Positions 31,593 to 42,997 of a stretch of 64,000 bases of DNA are shown here, piece by piece. Position numbers and translations under genes: made by a program. How positions within the stretch are numbered: position 1 is the stretch's first letter; each line of letters opens with the position of its first letter. The DNA lies in contig NC_079210.1 in the NCBI RefSeq assembly GCF_026745355.1, positions 34,634,442 through 34,698,441 on the forward strand. Reading direction: 5' to 3'. The notes beneath the pieces were generated by a model. That model saw only the letters and a program-made list of their open reading frames with translations. It had not been told where the DNA came from and did not search any database. This DNA comes from Beta vulgaris subsp. vulgaris (taxonomy: Eukaryota; Streptophyta; Magnoliopsida; Caryophyllales; Amaranthaceae).

Positions 31593-32003
31593 TGTTTCGA
31601 TATTGAACAAGAGGATACCTGATATTACGAGGCCACCATGTATAATAATCCTTAAACCTCGCCAGTAGGATGTGCCTGCAAGATGAACTCCACGCACGGG
31701 GTGGGTCCCCGTGGCGGAGCCTCCGACGCTCAAGTCAGTACCCAAAGATGGATCAATATCATAGAGAAAGTAGTGTGATTTATAGAGAGGGGAGATATCC
31801 CTTTACCTTGACCGTTACTCACCTATTTATAATAGTGACTTATTAGGTTAAAATAGAGTAAATAAGCCTCTTAAGGCCTACGGGCCATATAACGAGTTAT
31901 TTCCAATAGAGGAATGAATATACTCGTATTGGGCCTATATGTTATTATTAAGGTAATAGGGAATAAAGACCGCTTTAGGTGGAGTCATTAATATTCCCAT
32001 ACA
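31593..32003 (-). repeat. LTR (3' LTR in element orientation), 411 bp
   Basis: Direct repeat of 36311-36717. It has four extra single bases, in TTAAACC, GGATCA, TCCCTT and TTATTAGG. Minus-strand TATA box at about 31810-31821. Confidence 0.95.
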
Positions 32004-32138
32004 ACTAGCCCCCCAGGTCTAAGTTCAATTGAAGATGGAACTTGAGCTGGACACTTTATAATTTAGCTATGGAATGTGACTTGAGGCTTTATAATATATT
32101 ACCATCTTTGTGGTCAGTGTTATAAAGATAATATTGAG

Positions 32139-32283
32139 TTTGTACCATACCGTTGCACTTGGTTCCTTTTCGAGCCACAAGTTGCTAATCGGTCAATTGA
32201 CAGTACATGGTGTCGAGCTTGTACCGTTGCACTTGCTACTTTTTAAAATAACAAGTTGCTAATCAGTCAGCTGACAATACATG
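32139..32283. repeat. Internal direct repeat, about 75-bp unit
   Basis: Inside the LTR element. GTACC...CCGTTGCACTTG and CAAGTTGCTAATC...CAGTACATGG occur twice in a row with modest divergence. Confidence 0.75.
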
Positions 32284-33184
32284 GATCCTTGTCGGAAGTT
32301 GCTAGGTTCCTTTTAGCTTGAATGAAAAGAATGTAGTTTAGCAATTAACAATAAAGTCACTTTGTTAACTTTACATTTCTATGATCATTTTGAGCAATTA
32401 ATACTCAAACGTCTTTCTGACGATTTGTACTAGTTAGCCCCCACTCTTGAGTTGTGTCAGGTTAAGAGTGACATCAATATTTTTTTTTTTTTTTTCATGA
32501 GGTAACATTTGTATGACTTTATCCAGCTATTATGATATACTTACTAGCCCCCCACTCTTAAGTTGAGTTGGAGTCGGCTTAAGAGTATTATAGTCTAATA
32601 ATATTTACAACGTATGCTATGAATATGAGTACGTACGCTCCTTTATTTGCACCATAAAGATATGCTATGGCGTAGTCATTATTCTTCACATAAGCATAAT
32701 TGAAACAAAGCTAATAAACACTTGTTGTGAGGTGGACTTAGTCACACTCTTGTGGTATGTTCTTGCAAGTGAGCATATCATGTTTATTGAGTAGTTTGTG
32801 TCAGTTCAGACCTCTACTTATACTCAATTTAGATTTGGCCACTTTAATGCAGAGAACATTAGTTTATAGGACACATATTGAGAAATGTATGCAATTTCAT
32901 AATGAGACATAATTTACGATCACAAAGATGATATAGGAAGAAATACTTAGCTCTGCTCCTCTAATGGGAGAAGTTGAGTCTGTGACCTGCCTTATTGAAA
33001 TATATAGACCATACTCAAGCTCAAATAAAGAGCACAACTTCAAGAAATCATGAGCTTAATCATATCTCCTCTTCTGCATTCGGAGGTCTGCATATATAGA
33101 AGACAAGTGTGCTCGGCTAAGGTTTGCGTGCACCATCCTCTGTGAATGTCTGTGGAATTTTAGGAGCAACAATTGTATATTATG

Positions 33185-33695
33185 CTTCTCACTCAACGGC
33201 GGATTAATATATCACTGACCGCTAGGTTTTGCTTCTCCTTAACAGCAGATCCACTAAGGTCGTAGACTGTTAACAAAGATAGTCAATTTGAATTTTGCTT
33301 CTCTTTTAGCGGCAGATCCACTTAGGTCGTTGACCGCTAATAGAGATAGTCAATTTGAGGCATGCTTCTCTCTAACGGCAGATCCACTTAGGTCGTTGAT
33401 CGCTAATAGAGATAGTCAATTTGAGGTTTTCTTCTTTTTTAGCGGCAAATCCACTTAGGTCGTAGACCGCTAATAAAGATAGTCAATTTTGAAGTTTGCT
33501 TCTCTCTAACGGCAGATCCACTTAGGTCGTAGACCGATAGAAAGATAGTCAATTTTGAAGTTTGCTTCTCTCTAACGGCAGATCCACTTAGGTCGTAGAC
33601 CGATAGAGAGATAGTCAATTTGAGACTTGCTTCTTTTTTAGCGGCAGATCCACTTAGGTCGTAGACCGCTAATAAAGATAGTCAATTTTGAGGCC
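33185..33695. repeat. 67-bp tandem array, seven units, each with a potential hairpin
   Basis: Seven units follow the pattern TTGCTTCT...GGCAGATCCACTTAGGTCG...GATAGTCAATTTTGA. Two subtypes occur: one with TTTTTTAGCGGCA and CCGCTAATA, forming a 7-bp inverted repeat TTAGCGG/CCGCTAA, and one with TCTCTAACGGCA and CCGATAGA. Identity between neighbouring units is high. The array lies within the noncoding internal region of the LTR element. Confidence 0.93.
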
Positions 33696-33724
33696 TCATT
33701 CTTCATTCAGAGTAGTGTGGAGAC

Positions 33725-34350
33725 ATGACTCGATTGCTTGATGATACATCTGCTCAAATAAAGAGCTTTACTTGTTTGAAAAATGGAAGCTTTAAGTCCA
33801 ACCTCCTTGTCCAATGACTAACTCTTGATCTTGCAACGATGACTCTGTTGTTAGATGTCCCCAATATATTTAGTTCATGCCCAAATAAAGAGCATTATAG
33901 TATATGAGCTGGAGTATATGTACCAATAGTAAAGTTGCTCATATTCGATGAGAGTGTTGTCAGCAACTTATTTTTCATTTCATAGGGTGAGAAAATCATA
34001 TTTGGTCCCCTATGACCTTGATGTAAGAGATCTCCAGATTCATGAAATATGCATGTTTGCCTTTATTATGTAAACGTGTAGATATATCTCAAATAATGAT
34101 GATCACTCGATGATATATAGGTCTGCTCAAATAAAGAGCTTCATGAGTGTGCAAAAGGAAGCTTCCAAGTTCAGCCTTGTTGGTGAATAACTCTTGATCT
34201 TGCAACGTCGACTCTGTTGATGGATGTCCCCGATAATATACTCACTTCAGCATGATTTGCCCAAATAAAGAGCATTATAGCATGTGAGCTAGAGTTTCTA
34301 TACCAATAGTGAGGCATATTTGATGACGGAGTTGTCATTAGTAACTCTAC
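33725..34350. repeat. Two diverged copies of an approximately 240-bp segment
   Basis: Copies at about 33728-33970 and 34103-34350 share GCTCAAATAAAGAGCTT, CTCTTGATCTTGCAACG and CCCAAATAAAGAGCATTATA in the same order. The word AAATAAAGAGC also occurs singly at about 33023. Confidence 0.85.
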
Positions 34351-36310
34351 TAAGTATATCCGTGAGTCAGCTCTTTAATTGTTGTCGGCAATAAGGTATG
34401 CAAACCATAGTATGAAAATACTTTCATCCCCTTGATTCTTGTCCACACACAAGGTTTCATTTAGAGAGAAGTTGTGTAGATGACCCAATTAATCAAGGTT
34501 TCCGCCTCAGCAAGAGTAATACGAAAGTGTGTATTTGCTTGTGAGAGTACACCACTTATGATCACAGAATGATAGCATTGTACAGCTGTAAAAACTCAAT
34601 TAAACAGTCTGTAAAGCAGTCAGAGTGCACAACATTAGCTCAATAAGAGGAAAAAAGGAGCATACAACATTATGACTTTAATAAGGCATTTTGTCAAATA
34701 CTTTGAGTGCATTACTAATACGTCTTCTGTACATCACATTGGTAAACTTAAGCCCAAGCTTAGATGATGATTACAACCAAAGCATATAATAGACAATATT
34801 TATCAATTTACGGTAGCACCCAATAATTTCAGGCACATAGATAGAATGTGATAATTTGTTGACTTGTAGGGATAAGAAAATACTTAGCTTATTGTTGAAG
34901 ATGACGAGATGTTTGGCGACACTGAGTTGCTTTCATTTTGTGACGGCAACCTCAGCTGTACTTATTTGCTTCCCACTGCCGTAATCAGCTTTCTCCTCTA
35001 TTTCTTATAACTTTTAGCAATAAGTTTGTCTAAGAGAGAGTGGGACAATATAAAGCTCGATGGTGCTTCTTAGGGATTGGTTTGATGCTTCTTAGGAATC
35101 AGTTTTGATGCTTCTTCACATCTTATTCCTGAAATTGGTCTTATGCTAGTGGAGACTTTTGAACCACCATTATCCTTGCTTGAACTTGCAGTAGCTTTTT
35201 GCTTAAAAGGAGAATTAGAGATGGTCCACATTTGGCCGATCAAAAGGGGTGGTTCTACCTCTGTTCATATGTTGGATGGATGCATCTTTAACTGTCTTGC
35301 CCAAAATTATCAAATACAATGGTTATTCTATAGTATAGTAGATGAACTTGATTTCTAAATCATCCTATCGTACATTAGCACGCATAATCACTAGCATATA
35401 GAAGATAGAAAGAGCATATAATGTTCTGATTTTATTGACGCATATTGTCGGACACTTTGTGAGCGTTATTAAGGTGTCCTTTCCTATATCACATTGAATG
35501 ATAAATTTCACCCTAGATTGATAAGGTATATTTATTTGATTTAGACATACAATGATCTCACCATAGCAGACCAATAAGTCATTGTACACAATTTCAGTTT
35601 CCTAGATATATTCATATATACAACAATAAGGGAAGATAGAAAAACTTATCTTTTCATTAAATTTTGTGCCCTCTGTTTGTGAAGGTTCTTTACTTGCTTC
35701 TGTTGGAAGATTGTGATTCTTTATCTCAACATATCCGGCACAACTTGCGAAGGTCATGGCAGAAAATATCGGAGTCATACTACTCAAACGAAGTGTGCTG
35801 TTGCTATCCCTCTCTTCCCTTTTTTTTTTATTTGAAGCAATAAATCACCTTGACACCATGTATAAATCATCGGGTATTTTGATTACATCATGACCCATCT
35901 TGAAATCCTGATGAAGTAGCAGTGATACTCATTGTTTTTGTAGTAGGTGAAAAGCTCCACCTTTGTCAAGTTTGATATTTCCCATGGATCTCTATAGTTT
36001 TAATTGTAGCACCATTGTTAATTGGGAATTTTGATAAAGAATCAACGCAATACCTGATGCATATTTCTGAGGCTTGCCGCCATAAAAACTAGAGATTTTC
36101 ACCAATATGCAGATGATAATAGATCGTTCATGATTTTTCAATCTTTGAGACTAGCTAATTTTGAGTGGTAAACCCGATAATTAATCACTAGTTCTGCCGT
36201 AGATTAACATCTAACAAGTTCGTCATCCAGTGATCTCTCCACTCTACACTGTTCTTCCCCGTGAGGTTCTAGGGCAATAGTTAATTATTGCCCCTCCTTC
36301 TAGCGCCAAT

Positions 36311-36717
36311 TGTTTCGATATTGAACAAGAGGATACCTGATATTACGAGGCCACCATGTATAATAATCCTTAACCTCGCCAGTAGGATGTGCCTGCAAGA
36401 TGAACTCCACGCACGGGGTGGGTCCCCGTGGCGGAGCCTCCGACGCTCAAGTCAGTACCCAAAGATGGTCAATATCATAGAGAAAGTAGTGTGATTTATA
36501 GAGAGGGGAGATATCCTTTACCTTGACCGTTACTCACCTATTTATAATAGTGACTTATAGGTTAAAATAGAGTAAATAAGCCTCTTAAGGCCTACGGGCC
36601 ATATAACGAGTTATTTCCAATAGAGGAATGAATATACTCGTATTGGGCCTATATGTTATTATTAAGGTAATAGGGAATAAAGACCGCTTTAGGTGGAGTC
36701 ATTAATATTCCCATACA
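36311..36717 (-). repeat. LTR (5' LTR in element orientation), 407 bp
   Basis: Direct repeat of 31593-32003. This copy would drive transcription of the element on the minus strand and is followed there by the candidate primer-binding site. Confidence 0.95.
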
Positions 36718-36801
36718 GAAGTCTTGTTAGTTTTGTCTTAATATATACTTTTAAAATATTAATTTTTTATAATTTTTATTAGAAATTAATGAAAGATATT
36801 A

Positions 36802-37168
36802 CTTCATCCGTCCCATAATATAGTGCTTACATTCTTTTTTTGGTGTCCCAAAATATTGTGCCTATTTTCTTTTTTGTCAATTTATTTGGACTAAATTATC
36901 CTTAATTTCTACACAAACTTTTCAAAATACCCCTACTTTTCTCTCAAAACATGTAACTTCATTTATTGCTTTACACCATTCCAAGGAATATTTATTGCCT
37001 TTTGATTTTGTATAAAGAAAAAAGAAAATAAATAACTAGTTTTAATACAAAAGTATCAAAAAAGAACTTTATTAAATATATTTTTTTTGGAAATCCTACC
37101 ACTCATTCCATTTTCCTTAATTCCCGTGAAAAATGAGAAGTAAGCACTATATTATGGGACGGAGGAAG
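36802..37168. mobile_element. Stowaway MITE
   Basis: The inverted ends CTTCATCCGTCCCATAATAT and ATATTATGGGACGGAGGAAG have one mismatch in about 30 bases and are flanked by TA on both sides. It is 367 bases long and noncoding. A fragment of the same family lies at about 46165-46230. Confidence 0.92.
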
Positions 37169-37833
37169 TAATAGCTAAAGTTATGTATTGGTAAGGATAA
37201 AAATTTAATTTGCAATAGAAAAAAACGAATGTAGTAATATACTAGCACTTAATACAATTAACAATTTTAGAATATAATTTTCCGTTCCACCCTCCAAAAT
37301 TCTTAGTAGATAAATCTTTGAGGATCCGAGCGAGTAGAAAGGGAGGAAGCTAGAAGTTCATAGAGAAAGATACAACCTAACTTCTTGAAAGAAGCCACAT
37401 ATCTACTCCATTCTGGCTCACATCATTATTCTACTCTTTAGTTGTGGCTAAAAGTCTTCCCTTGTACCTAATGGACATTTAGTTTAGCCCAAACCTTCCA
37501 TGGTCCAACAAGCTTGGTATTTTTGTGTGTGCTAGAATATTACATTATGGTTTCTTCTTTGCTATTCAATAATCAATATAAATACTACTTGCAACTTGCA
37601 ACTTGCAACATCCATTCACAGTCAGTTCAATAAACATATCTTTCACAGAAAATCCGGAGCTTTCCCATACCTCTAATTAAGACTTTAAAATATAAACTTA
37701 AAATTACGGAATCAAACTCTATAATATGTAATTTTTAATTTTTTTATTGTATATAGATATGGAGTAAAATGCTCTTAGGGATTGCGTCACGTTGTATCGT
37801 TCCTTGTTTAGGAAGGCCTTTAATATATTAGTA
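37169..37833. other. Repeat-like stretch sharing sequence with 40.24-40.46 kb
   Basis: No coding exon. The part at 37440-37650 (GGTATTT...TATAAATACTACTTGCA...CATCCATTCACAG) parallels 40240-40460, which lies upstream of the NB-ARC relic. It may be a duplicated promoter of a lost gene. Confidence 0.45.
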
Positions 37834-38355
37834 CTAGCCTTCATATGCACGCGATGCGTGCGTTAATTTCAAAATTTGTTATTCTATTAGAAACTCCATT
37901 CGTACTTTATTTATGATTAAACTTAAATGTGAAAAATTCAACAGTTAGATGAATTTAGATATATTAATTTGCTAATGTAAAAAAATAAAAAAGTTGTGAG
38001 TGATTGTTAACATTAATTTTTTTGTGAATGAATATTGAACAGAAAGAACAAAAATAATGAGTTGGTTTAACTGAATTAAAGAGTATCAAAGGTAGTGAAT
38101 GTTCAGACTTTTCATGTGCACGTTATGTATGCCATCTTTTTTTATAAGGTATAAATATTTTGTCCATTTAATTTTTGATTGAAGTATTTGATGCATATAC
38201 CATTTTAAAGTTGTTTTAAATGGCAAGTTGGAATGAGAATTTTTAAATGATTTGCTTTTGTAATTTTTTTCATTTCATTAATTAGATCATTAAGGGTATT
38301 TTAGTCACTTCAAAAGAGGACACCACACCTCCTCCCTTGGCTTATATAATAGAGA
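37834..38355 (-). mobile_element. Nonautonomous Helitron
   Basis: Read on the minus strand it starts TCTCTATTATATAAG next to a host A and ends with a hairpin GCACGCATCGCGTGC, a short spacer and CTAG, next to a host T. These are the terminal rules of plant Helitrons (A|TC...CTRR|T). 522 bases, no coding capacity. Confidence 0.85.
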
Positions 38356-39856
38356 TAAATACCAGCTACTAGTCAGCTTGACCAGTATGAAGAATAATCT
38401 TGTAATTTCAACATATTAACACATACAAATAACAATTGATTCATAAATAACAAATGTCTCAAACACATAAATAACAGTTGATTTATAAACAACCAATGTA
38501 CAAATAGGGGTCTGTATCAATATCCAATTGCACTTTTTTATGAAATTAACTGATAAAACACGATAACTGATACAACTTTTATTTTTTGTCAGATGTCACA
38601 ATTTTATATTTTGACAAAAAATACGATTTAACACACACACAAACAGGGGTTCATTTATAAATATTAAATAACAAATGTCTACATTAAACACATAAACAGG
38701 GATTAATTTATACTTTCTCCGTTTCATATTTCTTGCAAAAGTTTGACCCAAAAACTCTCACATTTTTGGTCAAAGTGTTGCAAGTAATTCAGATCATAGA
38801 AATTAAATAACAAGTGTCTTCAAAACACAAACATGGGTTAATAAATTACAAGATTATCCCTAATAGTGATCAGGCTAACCACTAGCTAATAGTGTTTTAT
38901 CACTGCTCTACTTGTTACAAGGTGTTCCTCTCACTAGTGAGGAAGGGAGCAAGAGGTTCCATAAGCATAAAACTACAACCCCACAAACAAGTTCGAAATA
39001 AAAGGTAAGATAAATTACAATAAAGTCCTTTATAAAACACCTAAGTACAACCCATTTTAAAAGTTATAAACCCCAAACCTCCTTTTATGAGAATCGAACC
39101 CACAACCCGTGGGTGAAAAATAGAAGGATTTACCAAACTCCCACTTCCTCATCCTCACAACCCCACAACACAAGTGCATGCAATATACACTTACTTAGAT
39201 ACACTTTGAGTATGGTACATTCAATACTTTTTATTTTGTTTATTTGCTAATTTAAACGTTATTTGAAAAGCATGTGATAAATGTATATAAATTCTATGCT
39301 TTTCGTCTCATATGCCATGTAAAACTATTTTCAAGTTTCTAGTACAAATATTTTATGTCCATGTGAACTCATCAATTTAGAAAAATAAATATTGTGTAAT
39401 TATAAGGTATAGAATACATGATTTTTGAAATGAAAAGTGAGCTTAATATGATTAGGTATTATAATTAACTAAAAAGACTTAAATAAGTATGTAGAAATCA
39501 ACACTCTTATTACATTACTAGAGACTATTGAGGACATTTTTTCTTACCCCAATTTATTTAAAACTATTATATTTCAAACTCAAACCGTTAAGGTTTTTTA
39601 CTTATCATGTCATGGCGGCCACTTCACCATATTGTGACAATTCCAGTTTTGGACTACCACAAACTTGTTTCATACTTTCATAGCTTTCAACTGAGCGACA
39701 GACCCGACGCGACTGAAGTCAAATTTCCAACTTCTCACTGGGCAAAAAAATAAATAACAAAATGTAATATGAATCCAGTAATAATATATTTATTCTCTGT
39801 AATTGATCGAAGCATCCCCGACTTAAATTAAAGTACTAATTTGACATTATCATATA
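38356..39856. other. Gene-free repeat-rich stretch
   Basis: AT-rich, with ACACATAAA/CAATTGATT words repeated at 38400-38700. At 38930-39185 there is a possible decayed SINE on the minus strand (GGTTCGATTCTCATAAAAG as B box). No exon is recognised. Confidence 0.4.
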
Positions 39857-40113
39857 CTCCATCCATCCCAAAATATAGTTCCCATTTCTATTTTGGGAGT
39901 CAAAATTTAAAATCTTTGACCAAATATTCTCATTAATGTATACAAGAAAACATATTCATGTGGGGGTCTTGTTGGATTCGTTTCAACGTGTACATTCATA
40001 ATATCAATTTTATATATTTTTTACTAATATGAAATAGAAGATATAATAGGTCAAAGATACGTCTCGGATACTGTGCAAAAAGAAATGAGAACTATATTTT
40101 GGGACGGAGAGAG
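39857..40113. mobile_element. Stowaway MITE
   Basis: The ends CTCCATCCATCCCAAAATAT and ATATTTTGGGACGGAGAGAG are flanked by TA. 257 bases, noncoding. Confidence 0.9.
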
Positions 40114-40589
40114 TATATTTTTTCCTTATTTCCATATCGTTTGTTGGAATTTGGTTTAACTTTATTTAATTATTAACTGACGTCTCACGAGGGAAGCACC
40201 GCGCTATGACACATGATTGTTGCAACTTCGTGGAAGAAGACATAATTACTTTTGTGGCCAAAAAATTTCCAACGTACTTAATGCGCGTTTAATGGAGCCC
40301 ACACGTTCCGTGAATCCGTGGCCCAACAAGATTGGTTTTGTTGAGTGGTGCTGGATTCTGTCATTACTCATTAGGGTTTTGCTCTTTGCTATTTGGTATA
40401 AATACTACTTGCATCATCCATTCACAGCCACATTAATACTCGTAGTACATCTTTCACAGAGAAACCTAAATATTGTCCATCACTTTTTTTTTTTTTTTTT
40501 TGGTTTAGCTAACCGAACTCAAAACACCACTATCAAAGCTGTTCTTTACTGTCCAGGGGCAAACAAGAGCATACAGGAGTTGTTCCGAT

Positions 40590-41150
40590 GTATGTTCGAG
40601 GCTTGTTTGATGGATGCTCGTGGCATCTATTTGAAAGGACAACTTTCAAATCAGAGTGTCTCATGATGTAGTTAGTTGGTGAAGATTGGAAAAGAGATCG
40701 TTAAAAAATATGATGTGTCCCTATCCTTCTATGAATGGTAGGAAGTCTTCTATTTGGTCATGACAGAAGAATATGACTATAAATTTGAGAGACCAAATTA
40801 GTCCTGACGACATCATGCCTGTGCTGAAACTAAGTTATCATGATCTTGAGTCTCCATTGCAGAGTTGCTTCAGTTATTGTGCAACAGGGGAAGAGATGTT
40901 GATAAGCCTTTGGATGGCACAAGGCTACATCGTTCCGTTAGATGAAGGTCAAAGCATAGAAGATGCTGATGAGAAACAATTGTGGAGTACTGCAAAGATG
41001 TTTCTTTCAAGACATTAGATTAAATCGTCTAAAATGCATGACCTCATCCATGATACGAAACTCAATAGGTGGTGAGAAACATTTTTTTTATTAATTGCAA
41101 AGATGTTTCTTCCAAGACGTATTAAAATATAAAATGTATGAACTCATCCA
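40590..41150 (+). pseudogene. NB-ARC disease-resistance gene fragment (CNL type)
   Basis: Frames read DDIMPVLKLSYHDLESPLQS, then CFSYCA, then MLISLWMAQGYIVPLDEGQS (40810-40950). These are the ARC2 segment and winged-helix region of plant NB-LRR proteins, normally followed by KMHDLIHD. A matching KMHDLIHD occurs near 41030 in another frame. About ten residues expected between SYCA and EMLISLW (the LFPKD motif) are missing. Upstream, EIVKKY and a shifted SLLFG are traces of the preceding GxP/RNBS region. No P-loop, coiled coil or LRR is present. A second short copy of GCAAAGATGTTTCTTCCAAG and CTCATCCATGATA follows at 41098-41155. It is dead by frameshift, deletion and truncation. Confidence 0.8.
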
Positions 41151-41689
41151 TGATATGAATTCGATAACTGAATTTAAAGGTATTTAAATTCATTATCTTG
41201 TATAAATGATTTTTCTAAATTAGTTACAATATTATGTAATCTATAAAATTTTGAATTAGGGAGTTAGCATCCTGTATTCAGTCGTGGTAGCCGGTAGTTC
41301 TTCTAATAGCGGGTAGCTGTTAGCTATCAACTAATAGCTATTAGCTATCACAATAATAGATGTTAGCTATTAGCGTTTAGAGTACTTAAAATAATAAGTG
41401 TTTGACGAAACTAGTGGTTAGAATTGAGAAAATAAAATATATGACATATATGTTAATTTAGTTTCGAACTTAATTACAACATTTTTATTAATCAGCTTCA
41501 TAAATAAATTCAATGCTTACACGGTTACACCCCCTAAAAAAATTAATGCTTACACATATTGATCTACGTTGTCTAAGTTTCCATAAACAATCGACTATGT
41601 GGTCACGAATTACTTTCATTTCTGTATAATTTTCTACTCCAGTTTCACCTTGTGCCATAGGCTAACATCAGGAAGCTCAAATGATGGTA

Positions 41690-42430
41690 TAAAATAAGGA
41701 TAATGCTCTACACTCGAAAAAGATGATCATTCGGTGCATTTATTTTAATGTAATTATGCAATGCAAATGTAGCAGCAACAAATTTGAATTTGTGTCTCAA
41801 CACTAAATTATGGCATTTTGGAAAGTATCCTCCATATCTGCTTGAGAACTCCAAAGCATCTTTCAATACAGCTTTGAAGAGATGAGTGCTAACAATTAAA
41901 GATTTCTTGATCATTTTTTGGAGGCACATTTTGAAATTGAGGTTTATGATACCTCAATTTCGGATGTGGTACTAGATAACCTTTTATTATAATTTAGCAC
42001 TATAATGATACCCAACCAGAATGCAAATTAAATGGTAAATTTATTATAATTTAGCACTATAAAGATACCTATAATTCATAAATATTGATATCGAGAAAAG
42101 AAAAATAGAATAACACATAAATTATAAACACACCTTCAGGTGGTTTAGGAAACTTTATTTCTGGAGTTTCAATTGCATGAAGGAAAACACGAGTATCACG
42201 TGCTGAACCTTTCCATCATGCTGATCTAAATGTAAAGCACATATCAAAATCACAAGCAGCCAACAAAATAAAAATTGGAAATTCCTTTTCTCCCTCTATA
42301 TAGCATATGTAAGGCCTCTGGTATGCATGCTTCTATATGGGTACCATCAATATATCCAATATAATCCTATATAAAAAAACACATCATAAACCAACTTTAA
42401 GTATATATATTATAACTAAATTATATACTA
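41690..42430 (-). pseudogene. PIF/Harbinger transposase (HARBI1-like DDE) relic
   Basis: On the minus strand an exon after TATATAG (about 42366) reads DYIGYIDGTHIEACIPEALH, the first catalytic aspartate block, then YRGRKG. Further on are shifted traces of CDFD...F...WKGSAHDTRVFLHAIETPE, the second aspartate block. At 41929-41708 the end reads KFVAATFALHNYIKI, the conserved tail after the catalytic glutamate region. Frames change several times, so it is inactive. It belongs to a different clade from the transposase at 53.2-54.3 kb. Confidence 0.8.
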
Positions 42431-42504
42431 AAGCAGCAATAATACTACATACCCTTAAAAAGGCATGCATCAAGAATCACTAGCTAATTTAGCTATTTTT
42501 ATCA

Positions 42505-42835
42505 TATGAGTAACCCAATTAATTCATACTAGTAATGTCATTCAATCTACGAGTAACCTCATTTAATCTTATAAGTAACTCAATTAAATCATACTAGTAA
42601 CCTCATTTATTTATACAAGTAACTTCAATAAATCATATGAGTAACCTCATTCAATCATACGAGTAACCCCAAAGGTTTACAAAAGTAATCGCATTTGCTT
42701 ATAAGAGTTTCCAATTTTCTTTACAAGAGTGACACCCTTTTATTATTAAAAGTAATCATATACTCATACAAGTAACTCCATTTGGACATACGAGTAACTC
42801 CATTTGTTCATAAAAGTAACTCCATTTGTTTATAA
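42505..42835. repeat. Degenerate minisatellite, about 23-bp unit
   Basis: Roughly a dozen imperfect units of the form GAGTAACCTCATTTAATCATA run head to tail, fading at both ends. Confidence 0.8.
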
Positions 42836-42997
42836 GTGTTTGTGCATAAGGGTCAACTTCAAAAGGTCATATCTCACAGCATACTTAATATTTTGGGAAT
42901 ATTCAAGTTGGATATGAATTTTTGGCTCGATAGCTTTCCAAATTCCTGGTCAAAAGCTCGATTTTGATGAGAAACGAGTGAGATATGACCATTCGAA

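Larger units (their letters stand above)
31593..36717 (-). mobile_element. Young nonautonomous LTR retrotransposon (LARD-like), 5.1 kb
   Basis: Two LTRs (31593-32003 and 36311-36717) bound 4.3 kb of internal DNA, with a perfect 5-bp target duplication GAAGT at 31588-31592 and 36718-36722. Orientation is minus. On that strand the LTR runs TGTATGGG...CGAAACA and carries a TATTATAAATAG TATA box. Next to the right-hand LTR is a candidate primer site, TTGGCGCTAGAAGGAGGGGC. Next to the left-hand LTR is a polypurine tract, CTGGGGGGCTAGT. The internal region has no open frame above 75 codons and no gag, protease, RT, RNase H or integrase motif. It would need enzymes supplied in trans. The LTRs differ only by four single-base gaps, so the insertion is recent. 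Confidence 0.93.

Noticed and set aside
33185..33695. CRISPR-like array
   Set aside because: Whole units repeat with no unique spacers, and the host is a eukaryote. This is a tandem repeat in an LTR element.
35143..35787. Short frames inside the LTR element as gag or captured gene
   Set aside because: At most 71 codons, no recognisable motif, and none continues in other frames.
40217..40666. 149-codon frame upstream of the NB-ARC relic
   Set aside because: Contains a poly-T derived F run and resembles a noncoding region shared with 37440-37650. Only its last part overlaps R-gene traces.
42505..42835. Second CRISPR-like regular repeat
   Set aside because: Units are imperfect and contiguous, without spacers: a minisatellite.
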